DNA of 64,000 bases from positions 46,648,573 through 46,712,572 of the forward strand of contig NC_037669.1 in assembly GCF_003255815.1 (NCBI RefSeq), in the 5' to 3' direction. This DNA is from Theropithecus gelada (Eukaryota > Chordata > Mammalia > Primates > Cercopithecidae). The notes under the pieces are model-generated. The model was not told the DNA's origin. It made no database searches and saw nothing but the letters and a program-made list of their open reading frames with translations. Below, one piece after another: positions 46,763 through 63,119 of this stretch. Position numbers and translations under genes: made by a program. The first letter of the stretch is position 1. The number at the start of each line of letters is the position of its first letter.

Positions 46763-48427
46763 GGGCTGGGCAAGGCACTGGCTTTATGAGCAGCGGGCTA
46801 TTCCTTTTGGAACCTTAGGCACTTAAAGCAGGACAAGGCAGGACCCAGGGCCCACAGGCGCTGAGTGGCGAAGCTGGGGCTGGAGCTGTGGCGGCCCCCA
46901 CCCCCACCAGCTCTGGCTGTGGGTGTGGAGCCAGGACTTGCAGCCAGGTCCCTTTCCTTTGCTGTGGACACTACACCCGTTGGCTGGAGGGGGCAGATTC
47001 TGCTTGCCAGGGAGACCTTGGAGGCTGCAGCTGGGCTGCACTTCCCTGCCGGGCTGGGGACTGGGGGCTGGGGGCTGAGGAAGTTGCATGGCGGCCTTCT
47101 CTCCTCTGGGTCCGTTGTCACAGAGGCCCCCCTGGCCCCTAGCATCACCCTCTGGACTGGACTTTTCTGTTCCCTGGCATGACATCAGGGCACAGGACAG
47201 CAGTGGAGGGTAGCCCGGGGCCGCAGGGACCACGGTGCCTGTGTCAGGGTGACTGCCTATGACAGTGAGTGTGTGGGAGCCAGGGACACAGTGGGGGGCT
47301 TCCCTGGGGGTGTGGCCCGCCCGAGGAGCCAGGCCAAGGTATCCTGGGGTGTGGGCAGAGCGCAAGGTGGAATCTGAGGTGGGAGGTGGTCCTGGGGCCT
47401 CTCGGGCCAGGGAGAGCTGGGTGTGAAGTCACTGTGGGGTGGGTGTATAGATGCACTGGCTCTGGCGCTGAGAGCCGCCTAGGGTTCAGGCGGTGGGGAA
47501 AGCACAGTGGTCGTCAGGGGTGGTAGCAGGGCCCTGGGCAGCTTGGGGTGGTTTTGGGGCTGAGATAGCCCAATTCCTCAGTGGTGGCCTTCCCTGAGCC
47601 TTCCCTATCCATGCCATGAACTTCGGGGCACCCTTGGGGACTGGAGGAAACGGACCCTGGAGTAGTGGCCCTGGGCCTCAGGGCATGGGGAGGCAGAGCA
47701 GGCAGGGCTGGGCTAGGGGGTCGCAGGACTGTGTGGGGAATGGATTCTCTCCACAAATACTTTACTCTTTTTTTTAGCTTGAGTCCCAGATTTTTATGGA
47801 GCTGTTTCCTAAGGGGCGTGACGTGAGTCCTCCCGGACTCAGGGCACAATGGCCAGTGGCAGTCCCCACCCCTCACAAGCCCTCTTTCCGTCTCTGTTTC
47901 TGGTGGGTTCCTCGAGCCACCTCCTGAGACAGGAGCATACTACATCCAGCTTCCTGCTGAGATAGCCAGGCCTAACCCCCAAGGCTGCTGCCCGCCCCCT
48001 GCCCCATGCTGGGAGGGGGTCTCTGTGGTCCCTTCTTGTGCCTGCCTGCACACTGGGGTCTGTGTGTTTTGTCTGAAGGCGGAGTGGCCTGTGCATATTG
48101 ATGGGAAGGGCCGCCAGACTGAGCCCATGGAGGCAGCTGGTTCTGTGTGCCAGGGCCTAAGGGCTCCCACATGGAGCCCCCACCAAAGCAGAGCTCATGA
48201 GATGCGCTAAGTCAGGACTTTCTCTTAGAAATGCCTGTTTCTGGACTCTGCAGAAAGGGCAGGGTGTGGTTTGCATCTTCACATAACATTTGTGTGCCCT
48301 GCCAGTCAGCTCCCAGACCTGAGCAGGTCTGTAGACTCCTTGCATGAAGGGGAGACTGGGGTCCCTTGAGGAAGGAGCCTGGTGCGCTGGCAAAATGCAA
48401 CCGGTTAGTCTTCCTCCAGCGTTTCCC

Positions 48428-48607
48428 AGAGGGACCTTCAGCCTTTTTCCGGGGAGACTATGCACTGGGGAAAAGGTTATAATCAGAGTCTTTGGGGACA
48501 ACTGGACCTGGCCCTGAAGAGGGACCTCCAGCCTTTTACCTGGGAGACTATGCACTAGGGAAAAGGCTGTAATCAGAGCCTTTGGGGGCAGTTGGACCTG
48601 GCTCTGA
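48428..48607. repeat. 90-bp tandem duplication
   Basis: Copy 1 at 48,428-48,517 and copy 2 at 48,518-48,607 align without gaps over their whole length, sharing words such as GGGAGACTATGCACT and TAATCAGAG. I count about a dozen mismatches, so it is an old head-to-tail duplication. It does not touch an exon. Confidence 0.85.
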
Positions 48608-50236
48608 ACTGTCACTGATCCCAGGAGACCCATGCCACTGTGGGCCTGGGTCAGAATCGGGCCAAGTGGAGTCAGGTGATCACTGGAGTTTGAGCCCAGG
48701 CCTGACCCAGTGGGCCGCATGGGTGCAGAGCTTCCTGGGTTCTCATTCAGCTTGGTGTTGGGGAGGAGATGGGGTGGGGGTGCGGGGAGCACTTGAGAGG
48801 ACCGGGTGTGGCCCAGGCAGCCAGTCAGCTTCCTGCCCTTGGCAGAGGGCAGGGGTGGCGAGGGGACAGGCCAGCCTCAGGGTGATGGGGCAGGCAGGTA
48901 GGGGCCAGCGACATTGGCCTCGATGCCTGCTGGGCCCACACACTCACACTGGTGTTGTGGTGGGTGGTGCTTTTTCCTGGCTGGGACCTGGGTTCTAGGG
49001 GTGGGCCATGACTGAGACCTCACGCTGGGTGAGCCAGCTTCATGTCTTGTGCCAAGAGGTTTCCTGGATTTACAGGCACCAAAGAAGCCCAGGCCTCACC
49101 GTAGTCGCCTTCTGGCTTGCTGCAGGCTGAGCTGCCTGGGCTCCTCTGGGCATTTTTCGGTTGGGTGGACAGTGGGGGCAGCTCAGCTGGTCTCAGACTG
49201 ACCATTCTCCGGAGCTCACAGGCAGCCTAGCTTGGACTGAAAGGAGTCTCAGTGCCCTGAGCCACCCGTTTTCATGGCTGGGGCCCTAGGGTGACAAGGC
49301 CCGTGTCACAGTGAGACTCCAGCCTAAGCCTCAGCATGCAGAGTCACTGGGTGCACCTCATACTGCCAGGGAGGTGTGGCATAGGTATGGCCACTGTGTG
49401 TGCCTGTGCCTTCTGGCTGCAGCTGTGGTGGGAACACACAGTTGCAAGTGCAGCCCCTAAGTTGGGGCCAGTGGCCCTAGCTGCAAGGTGCCACCACCTG
49501 CTTCTCCCTGGTGGATACAGGAGCATCCCTGCAGACCCAGAGATTAGTGGTCAGCTTGCCCAGCTGGGCCTTGTTAACTCTGCTTCCCTAGAGCTCCTGA
49601 GGGGCTGGGCCAGAGTCCAGGCCCCCTCCTGGGTCCTGGAAAATCTCTGCAGAGCTGGGCCTGGGCCTGCCTGCCTGCCTTGGGGGCTGTTGCAGGGCTT
49701 GGGGATTACAGCCTGTTTTCAGCATCCCTATTTAAAGCCCAGCTTCTCAGTGTTCCCAAGGGACCATCTCCTGAGGCCAGCAGCAGCCATGCTGCAAGGA
49801 AGCCGGGCCATTGCATCAGTTATTGTGGCCGAAATGCTGGCCCCAGAGGCCAGGCCTGTTTTTCTGCTGGGCTCTGGTTATTTTTATACACTCCCTGGGC
49901 CCCCAGTGCAGAGCCTGCAGCCCCAGAACCCCACTCTTTCCTGCCTCTGGGGCCTTTTCAGCTGCTGGCCAGATGGGGCTCCTTTGGTCTCTGGAATGGT
50001 GGGGGTCCTAGAACATGGGGCAGGGCATTCAGGGGCCAGAGGTAATAGCGCTAGTCTGGATCACAGTATGCAGTCACTGTCCCAGCCAGCGGTTCTCGGT
50101 TTGCCAGTGCATAAAATGGGCACATTGGTGCTTGGCTGGGAGCACCACAGGCCCAGTGCACATCTGGAGTGCAGTGAGGTGCACCTTGCTCACTGGTCTC
50201 CACCCCCGGGCTCAGCCAAACTCTTCCTATCCCTAG

Positions 50237-50437
50237 GACTGCCCACAGATCCTGCCCTCCACCCAGATCTATGTGCCAGTGGGAGTGGTAAAGCCCATCA
50301 CCCTGGCTGCACGGAACCTGCCACAGCCACAGTCAGGCCAGCGTGGATATGAGTGCCTCTTCCACATCCCAGGCAGCCCGGCCCGTGTCACCGCCCTGCG
50401 CTTCAACAGCTCCAGCCTGCAGTGCCAGAATTCCTCG
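50237..50437 (+). CDS. PLXNA1: PLXNA1 coding exon 9: segment after PSI2
   Basis: 67 codons, residues 706-772, phase 0 at both ends. It starts DCPQILPSTQIYVPVGVVKP, closes PSI2 with Cys707, and forms an IPT-like sandwich between PSI2 and PSI3. It ends SLQCQNSS with glycosylation-type Asn sites. Acceptor TCCCTAG, donor GTGAGG. Confidence 0.97.
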
Positions 50438-52439
<2,002 letters not shown>

Positions 52440-52460
52440 TGACCGCACCCCTCCCCGCAG

Positions 52461-52654
52461 CACACCTCTACAAGTGCCCGGCCCTGCGCGAGAGCTGCGG
52501 CCTCTGCCTCAAGGCCGACCCGCGCTTCGAATGTGGATGGTGCGTGGCCGAGCGCCGCTGCTCCCTGCGACACCACTGCGCGGCCGACACACCTGCATCC
52601 TGGATGCACGCGCGTCACGGCAGCAGTCGCTGCGCCGACCCCAAGATCCTTAAG
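52461..52654 (+). CDS. PLXNA1: PLXNA1 coding exon 11: PSI domain 3
   Basis: Completes Ala805 and encodes residues 806-869. KCPALRESCGLCLKADPRF then ECGWCVAERRCSLRHHC is the third PSI domain, Cys810 to Cys862. Residue 863 is Ala; I recall Thr in human. Ends phase 0 at ILK, donor GTAGGG. Confidence 0.97.
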
Positions 52655-52755
52655 GTAGGGCCCCCAGCCCTGCCTCACACCCCATGCCCCGCTCCACACG
52701 ACCCCAAACCCTACGCCCGACGGGAAGCCTGTACCCCAGCCTCTGCCTTCCGCAG

Positions 52756-52907
52756 CTGTCCCCCGAGACGGGCCCAAGGCAGGGTGGCACGCGGCTCACC
52801 ATCACAGGCGAGAACCTGGGCCTGCGGTTTGAGGATGTGCGTCTGGGTGTGCGCGTGGGCAAGGTGCTGTGCAGCCCCGTGGAGAGCGAGTACATCAGTG
52901 CGGAGCA
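52756..52907 (+). CDS. PLXNA1: PLXNA1 coding exon 12: IPT/TIG domain 1
   Basis: Residues 870-919 plus two bases of Gln920. LSPETGPRQGGTRLTITGEN has the standard IPT start (P-x-x-G-P-x-x-G-G-T-x-L-T-I-x-G-x-N-L). Followed by the strand pattern VRLGVRVGKVLC. Donor GTGAGT. Confidence 0.97.
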
Positions 52908-52983
52908 GTGAGTACAGCCCTGGGTGTGCGCGGGGCGGGACGGGGCGGGGCAGCTGCAACCCCTGAGGCCCGCCTGCCCACAG

Positions 52984-53104
52984 GATCGTCTGTGAGATCG
53001 GGGACGCCAGCTCCGTGCGGGCCCACGATGCCCTGGTGGAGGTGTGCGTGCGAGACTGCTCACCGCACTACCGCGCCCTGTCACCCAAGCGCTTCACTTT
53101 TGTG
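52984..53104 (+). CDS. PLXNA1: PLXNA1 coding exon 13: end of IPT domain 1
   Basis: Completes Gln920 and encodes residues 921-960. IVCEIGDASSVRAHDALVEV then CVRDCSPHYRALSPKRFTFV closes the first IPT sandwich. Phase 0 end, donor GTGAGT. Introns on both sides of exon 12 are 101 and 76 bp, so exons 10-13 form a compact cluster. Confidence 0.97.
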
Positions 53105-53866
<762 letters not shown>

Positions 53867-53868
53867 TA

Positions 53869-54025
53869 AGAAGTATTTTAAAAAATTTTTAAGAGAGAAA
53901 GCAGAAATCTTAACAAAAGCCCTGAGGCTTGAAGTGGATAATTTTAGATTAGGGATGATAATGGAACGTCCCTTTAAATATTTTCCTGTGGTAATTACCC
54001 GTTATCAGACTAATCATTGGTGTCT
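53869..54025. promoter_or_regulatory. AT-rich candidate enhancer block
   Basis: A 150-bp AT-rich block with GATTAGGGATGATAATGG, GGTAATTACC (a palindromic homeodomain site), TTATCAG (GATA) and CTAATCATTGG. It follows the X-box/GC-box cluster. Function inferred. Confidence 0.35.
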
Positions 54026-54776
54026 GCAGCTGAGGGGGCCTGGCGGCTGTGGGGCTCCTGGCAGTGGTGGAAGAGCTGAAGGTCCGGACCCAGGTGCGGG
54101 CCATGCCCGGCTGCCTGCCCAGTGGGGTGTCCCCATGACACCTGGGCCAGCTCATTTAGTCTCCTCACAGCCCCTTGGGATGCAGGGATAGGGCGAGGTT
54201 TTCCCACTGGGACAGGTGCCAAGAGGGAAGGTGTCTGCCTGGCCCAGGGTAGTAGGAATGGGCACTCGGCTCCCAGCACTTGGAGCACAGGCTGAGTGAG
54301 GGTGGCCCTGGGACAGACAGGGAAGGTCAGGCCAGGGCTTAGTCTCTCCGGCCCTCCCCAGGGAGAGAGGGAGGGCAGCGTGAGCCTACCTCCCAGCCTG
54401 GCATGTTTGGGGTAGGCCTGCTGCTCACTGCCTCTGGGGAGGCAGAGGCCTGGTGGGTGTGGAGCCCTGGCCAGGGTCATCTGGAGTGGGTGTGGGCGAC
54501 AGGGAGGCTGTGATGAAAGCAGACCTGGAGAGGCAGCAGACCAGGTCCCAAATGCCAGGCTGGGCAACAGTGGGGGCCTGAAGGGGCTGGGAGCCAGGGA
54601 GAGGGTAGGACAGACATACACAGTCCCAGGAGGGAAAGTAGCAGTGATAGTATGCAGCCACCCAAGGCAGTACCTGTGACAGATGGCACCCTGCCCACTG
54701 TTCCTCAATGCATCTACATTCCACCTGCCTGAGTTCCGCCTGTGTGCTCCTCACTGTCCCACTCGGGCACCTCCAG

Positions 54777-54944
54777 GAGGAACTCCCGTGAGATCCGGTG
54801 CCTGACACCCCCCGGGCAGAGCCCTGGCAGCGCTCCCATCATTATCAACATCAACCGTGCCCAGCTCACCAACCCCGAGGTGAAGTACAACTACACCGAG
54901 GACCCCACCATCCTGAGGATCGACCCGGAGTGGAGCATCAACAG
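54777..54944 (+). CDS. PLXNA1: PLXNA1 coding exon 15: IPT domain 2, second part, into IPT3
   Basis: Completes Trp1006, encodes residues 1007-1061 and two bases of Ser1062. RNSREIRCLTPPGQSPGSAP and IIININRAQLTNP finish IPT2; DPTILRIDPEWSIN starts IPT3. Acceptor CTCCAG, donor GTGGGG. Confidence 0.97.
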
Positions 54945-55203
54945 GTGGGGCCCAGCAACACCCATTCCCTGTCCCCAGCTGTTGAGAGCAGCGCCGAGCC
55001 AGGAGCTCTTCCACCAGGCACTTGGCGGTGTCCCTCCTGCATGCTGGGTACTGTCGTGCTGGGAAACACCCCTTGCCAAGAGCTTTTACCTGTTTCCTGT
55101 CTTTGGGGAAGGCAGGCTTTGCCTGGCTGAGCTGTGGCCTGTGTTTCCAGCTCACTGGGCCCCAGCATCATCTGGTGACCCCCCCACCCCTGTTCTGTTC
55201 CAG

Positions 55204-55297
55204 TGGTGGGACCCTCCTAACGGTCACGGGCACCAACCTGGCCACTGTCCGTGAGCCCCGAATCCGGGCCAAGTACGGAGGCATTGAGAGGGAGAAC
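55204..55297 (+). CDS. PLXNA1: PLXNA1 coding exon 16: IPT domain 3
   Basis: Completes Ser1062 and encodes residues 1063-1093. GGTLLTVTGTNLATVREPRI is the IPT signature. Phase 0 end at EREN, donor GTGAGT. The 259-bp intron before it has no notable content. Confidence 0.97.
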
Positions 55298-55678
55298 GTG
55301 AGTCCCTGCCCTCAGCTGCCCACCTTGGTCCAGGCCTTCACCTGGAATGGGGCTCCTGCTATAAATGCTCATGTCCCTGCCCCTACCCCTGCCCCTTCCC
55401 AGCTTATGCCAACCTTGGCTGTGCCTGGAGACCCCTGGGGAGGCATCTGTCCTGCTTGGCGGGTGGAAGGTCTGGCTCTGGGCTGCTGGCTGTGCACGCC
55501 TCTCCTTCAGGCCATATGTCCCTGGTCCATGTGGGGTGGGTGGCCCAGGACCTGCCCTGCTGGTGCCTGGCATCATCTATGCAGGGAGCAGGCAGCCCCC
55601 AGGCCAGGGGCTCTGTCACTGGGAGTTGCCGGGCCACTCGGGGAGGTCCCGCCCAGCATCCCTACCCTGTGTCTCCAG
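55298..55678 (+). other. PLXNA1: Intron between coding exons 16 and 17 (381 bp)
   Basis: Unique GC-rich sequence with a C-rich CCTGCCCCTACCCC stretch; no gene or repeat recognised. Confidence 0.9.
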
Positions 55679-55918
55679 GGCTGCCTGGTGTACAATGACA
55701 CCACCATGGTATGCCGCGCCCCGTCTGTGGCCAACCCTGTGCGCAGCCCACCGGAGCTGGGGGAGCGACCGGATGAGCTGGGCTTCGTCATGGACAACGT
55801 GCGCTCCCTGCTTGTGCTCAACTCCACCTCCTTCCTCTATTACCCTGACCCCGTACTGGAGCCACTCAGTCCCACTGGCCTGCTGGAGCTGAAGCCCAGC
55901 TCCCCACTCATCCTCAAG
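55679..55918 (+). CDS. PLXNA1: PLXNA1 coding exon 17: end of IPT3, start of IPT4
   Basis: 80 codons, residues 1094-1173, phase 0 at both ends. GCLVYNDTTMVCRAPSVANP, then DELGFVMDNVRSLLVLNSTS closes IPT3. FLYYPDPVLEPLSPTGLLEL begins IPT4. Acceptor TCTCCAG, donor GTGGGT. Confidence 0.97.
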
Positions 55919-56002
55919 GTGGGTCACCGTTGCCCATAGGCTAGGCCGTGCCAGGGAGGAGGCCCCTCGTCCTGGGCTCTGGCTCACCCCCACCTCCTAC
56001 AG

Positions 56003-56146
56003 GGCCGGAACCTCTTGCCACCTGCGCCCGGCAACTCCCGACTCAACTACACAGTGCTCATTGGCTCCACACCCTGCACCCTTACTGTGTCGGAGACGCA
56101 GCTGCTGTGCGAGGCGCCCAACCTCACAGGGCAGCACAAGGTCACG
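56003..56146 (+). CDS. PLXNA1: PLXNA1 coding exon 18: IPT domain 4
   Basis: 48 codons, residues 1174-1221, phase 0. GRNLLPPAPGNSRLNYTVLI then CEAPNLTGQHKVT. Donor is GTGCGT, chosen because the next exon starts VRAGGFEF. Reading on past it gives VRLSTGG, which resembles the real VRAGG but soon stops. The intron before it is 84 bp. Confidence 0.95.
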
Positions 56147-56542
56147 GTGCGTCTGTCCACCGGGGGTGCGGAGCTGGGAGAGCCATGCCCCACCTGTGGA
56201 CCCTGACCCACTAGCACAGCCCCAGCTCTGACCTTGCCCCAGATTCACCCCTAGCTCAGAGGGTGCTCAGCTCCAGTGCAGGCCCTGCCTTAGCCCTCAG
56301 CCTGCTACCTCCTTGAGCCCCCCAGACTGCCTACCCACCCTGAGCCCTTGCCATGTCAGTGCTGCCCTGACTGGACAGGCACCTGCCCTGGGTCCCAGTG
56401 TCACCCTGCTGACCACTCTGTGCCCCTGTCGGTGGGACCTTGCCCACAGGCAGGTGTGTGTGAGGGTCTTGCCCATCGGGAGGGGCTCCCAAGCTTAGTG
56501 GAAAGCAAGGGTGGCTCCTGAGTGGCCTCCACCCACCGGCAG
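56147..56542 (+). other. PLXNA1: Intron between coding exons 18 and 19 (396 bp)
   Basis: Its start GTGCGTCTGTCCACCGGGGG echoes the start of the next exon (GTGCGGGCTGGCGGC). Otherwise GC-rich with a pyrimidine-rich middle; nothing else recognised. Confidence 0.9.
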
Positions 56543-56777
56543 GTGCGGGCTGGCGGCTTCGAGTTCTCGCCAGGGACACTGCAGGTGTACTCGGACAGCC
56601 TGCTGACGCTGCCTGCGATCGTGGGCATCGGCGGGGGTGGGGGTCTACTACTGCTGGTCATCGTGGCCGTGCTCATCGCCTACAAGCGCAAGTCACGAGA
56701 TGCTGACCGCACACTAAAGCGGCTGCAGCTCCAGATGGACAACCTGGAGTCCCGCGTGGCCCTCGAATGCAAGGAAG
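56543..56777 (+). CDS. PLXNA1: PLXNA1 coding exon 19: membrane-proximal stalk, transmembrane helix, juxtamembrane coil
   Basis: Residues 1222-1299 plus one base of Ala1300. Ends IPT4 (FEFSPGTLQVYSD). The single transmembrane helix is about residues 1246-1268: glycine-rich GIGGGGG then LLLLVIVAVLIAY, stopped by KRK. After it RDADRTLKRLQLQMDNLESR is the heptad-rich juxtamembrane segment that helps plexins dimerise. Donor GTCTGT is weak in form; the CKE|AFAEL junction fixes it. Confidence 0.96.
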
Positions 56778-60344
<3,567 letters not shown>

Positions 60345-60601
60345 GTGCAGGCCAATGTGGAGAAGTCGCTGACACTGTTCGGGCAGCTCCTGACCAAGAA
60401 GCACTTCCTGCTGACCTTCATCCGCACGCTGGAGGCGCAACGCAGCTTCTCCATGCGCGACCGCGGGAACGTGGCCTCGCTCATCATGACGGCCCTGCAG
60501 GGCGAGATGGAATATGCCACGGGCGTGCTCAAGCAGCTGCTTTCCGACCTCATCGAGAAGAACCTGGAGAGCAAGAACCACCCCAAGCTGCTACTGCGCC
60601 G
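60345..60601 (+). CDS. PLXNA1: PLXNA1 coding exon 21: GAP domain C1, first arginine
   Basis: Residues 1348-1432 and two bases of Arg1433. VQANVEKSLTLFGQLLTKKH, then FLLTFIRTLEAQRSFSMRDR and NVASLIMTALQGEMEYATGV are the helices of the first GAP half. The exon ends LLLR|R. This Arg-Arg pair corresponds to the catalytic arginines of plexin GAP (R1429/R1430 in mouse plexin-A1, from memory). The second arginine is split CG|G over the intron. Confidence 0.97.
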
Positions 60602-61010
60602 GTGAGCCTGGGGGCACTGGGATTGGGGAAGGCAGGCCCATGCCTCCAGCTTTGGACAGGCCGGCCTAGCAGGCCCAGAGACACTGCTGTGGCGGTTCCC
60701 ACTGGGGAGGGATGGGGGGACTCACCTGGCCTCTGAGGCTCAGCTGCCACCTCCCTAGGTACTGATAGTGAGGACCCAGGCTTGAGTCTTCATACTTACA
60801 GGCCGGGGCTCTGGGTGAAGGGCTGGGGTCTCCATGGCAGCCCCGGAAGTCCCTGCTGCCCACTCATGTGGGTGCCTTTCGAGACCTGACCTTCGGTGCT
60901 GCAGGAAGCGGGGCAGGGTGGGGTGGGATCGGTGGATGAGGGCTGCAGGGGCCCTGTGCCTGCTGGACAGCTGGAATGACACCACTCTGCCCATATTCTG
61001 TGCCCCCCAG
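60602..61010 (+). other. PLXNA1: Intron between coding exons 21 and 22 (409 bp)
   Basis: Phase-2 intron inside the catalytic arginine pair; GTGAGC...CCCCAG. No repeat or gene recognised. Confidence 0.9.
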
Positions 61011-61077
61011 GACTGAGTCGGTGGCAGAGAAGATGCTAACCAACTGGTTCACCTTCCTCTTGTATAAGTTCCTCAAG
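61011..61077 (+). CDS. PLXNA1: PLXNA1 coding exon 22: GAP domain C1 (last exon in window)
   Basis: Completes Arg1433 and encodes residues 1434-1455, TESVAEKMLTNWFTFLLYKF then LK. Acceptor CCCCCAG, donor GTAAGC, phase 0 end. The rest of the protein (roughly 440 residues: Rho-GTPase-binding domain and second GAP half with the other arginine) is on exons past the right edge. Confidence 0.96.
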
Positions 61078-61825
61078 GTAAGCAGAGGCGGGAGGAAGCA
61101 GGTGTCAGAGGCAATTGAACAGCGGGAGGGGAAAATGGAGAGAGGTGGGGATCAGTGGGAGGTGCTTGAGAATGACAGCAGGTGGGGTGTTGGTGGAGTT
61201 CTGGCTCAGGCCTAGGCCCCTGGACATGCAGCTACTCCCGGCTTCTGGCTCCCGGCTCCCTCCTCCCTCCTTCTGAGGCTGTCAGGCCCTTGCACAGCCC
61301 ACCAAGGTAGGTGTGGGAGTTCAGATACAGGCTCTCAGTGCCCACAGCTGGCCTGGGCTCAGGAGGGTGGAGGCACCCTAGGCAGGGGCCTCTGAGAGTC
61401 CAGCACCCGGCGTGGGGCCAGCCTGGGGGTGCCTGAAGGCTCTAGTCCACCACCTATCATGGGGACAGGTGGCTTCACTGGGCTTCCCCTGTGCTGTCCA
61501 TTCAAGCCCCTCCAACCCCCCAGCAGAGGGACACTTCCATTTTCAGAACAGGAATAGGGTGTAGGCCAGAGACTGCAGGCCAGGGCCCAGGCTGGATGGG
61601 GATCTGGGCGGGCTTTAACTGGGCTATAAGCAGTTGAATTGCTGTCTGCACTTCCAGTGTTGGAACTTATACAGACTTGGGTATATGGCTTCTCTTGGAA
61701 AGTCTAAAGGCCTGGTTAGCCCACTCCTGAGAGGTGGGAGGAGCCCAGTGTATGCATGGTGAAGTGCATGCTCCTCACCTGGCTTCAGTGGTCCCTGCCG
61801 CTGCTCTGTGGGTGAGGGTGACTGA

Positions 61826-61905
61826 CAGTGTAGCCCAGTGATTCAGGGTGGGAGCTGGCACTGACTGCCTGGGTTCGATTCTCCTGGTTTCCTTATGGAA
61901 TCCAG
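61826..61905 (+). repeat. MIR fragment
   Basis: AGTGTAGCCCAGTGATTCAG and GACTGCCTGGGTTCGATTCT match the 5' part of MIR in sense. The MIR 3' tail (CCTGGCACATAGCAAGTGCC) recurs at 62,259, so the element may be split by about 300 bp. Confidence 0.6.
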
Positions 61906-63119
61906 GGATGGCATATCTGTCTCCACTGGCCCGTGGGGCTTTCAGGCCTCCTGCAGCCAGATACTGCTGAACTCAGGTGATCAGCGCACAGATCCCTGCA
62001 CAGAGCAGAGTCCTGGCTGGGCATCCTCACTGTGGAGAGAAACACTGGACAGGAAATACAGCAGACAGGCCATGGGGCAGAGCCGAGCAGGGAGGGTGGG
62101 ATTCGAGCAGAGGTCTGAAGACCAGGCCGGGAGAGGGAAAAGAGTCCCAGGCAGAAGAGGCTACTGAGGAGAAGGCGCCAGGTGGGATAGGCTGGGGCAG
62201 GGCTTGTCTGTCCTAGGTCATCTCTGGAGGTGGGACATTTACGTGTATATAGCAGTCCCTGGCACATAGCAAGTGCCCAGTAGATTATAACATCCTTAGG
62301 CAGAACTGGAAGCAGGTAACACAAAGTCGTGCATGTCCTGTAGAAAGTACAGTTCTATGAAGACTGCACAGATGTGTGCATGCTGGGTGAGCTGGGCTCT
62401 GTGAGCCTAAAGCAGCAGGCGCCCTGGGTGAGGTGAAGAGGGCCCCGCTCACCTGGGTCCCCATCTGATCCCAATTCTCCACACCCACAGAGACAGGGCT
62501 CAGGGCAGCAAATGCCTGTAAGCACTGACGTTGGGTGTGGATTATCTTTCATGCCAGGATACAGGGGGCAGCCTCAGCCAGTGCAGAGTGTGTCCCCACA
62601 GGGTGCTATAAGCAGAGAGGGTGGCAGTGGGGCACTGTGGAGGCGTTATCCTCAGGCCGGATCGGGAGTTCCATGGAGAGCTGGGGACATTTGGGACAGG
62701 CGCTGAGGGATGTGTGGGCAGTGGAGGGAGGGAGAGGGAGGCCAGTCTTGGCCAAGGGAGCCATAGGAAGGGGACACAGGGAGGAGGGAGGCAGGGGTGA
62801 CCATTTAGGTGGGAGTGGTGCAGGTACACGGGGTGCAGGCTGTGTGTTGGGGGTTTCACAGCCCATGCCCATGACCCCAACCCACCTCGTTATTAGTGGG
62901 GTCCCAGTGCAGGGGGCAGGCAGGGGCCAGGAGCTGTTAGATCTCCTTAGGTCATCACTGCCCTCCTCCAGTTCTAGGAGGACCCCTATATATGCAAGGG
63001 AGGGCATGTACTGGGTGCAAGGACATGGCCCGAGGCTGAGAGGTGCCCATGCTGGAGCTGGGCACCCCCTGGATGGGACTGAGATGGGCCCAGGGCTGTT
63101 TCCGTCCACATAGCCAGCC

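Larger units (their letters stand above)
46239..50236 (+). other. PLXNA1: Intron between coding exons 8 and 9 (4.0 kb)
   Basis: GC-rich. Notable contents: three phased AGTAATT words at 46,730-46,757, a G-quadruplex-type run at 47,051-47,074, and a 90-bp tandem duplication at 48,428-48,607. A 211-codon open frame antisense across the duplication repeats a 30-residue unit only because 90 is a multiple of three. No additional gene recognised. Confidence 0.9.

Noticed and set aside
48157..48792. 211-residue antisense frame with a 30-residue internal repeat
   Set aside because: The repeat is explained by the 90-bp tandem duplication, which keeps frame because 90 is divisible by three.
49336..50352. 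338-residue plus-strand frame running into coding exon 9
   Set aside because: It is intron read-through; the exon is read in another frame by the plexin.
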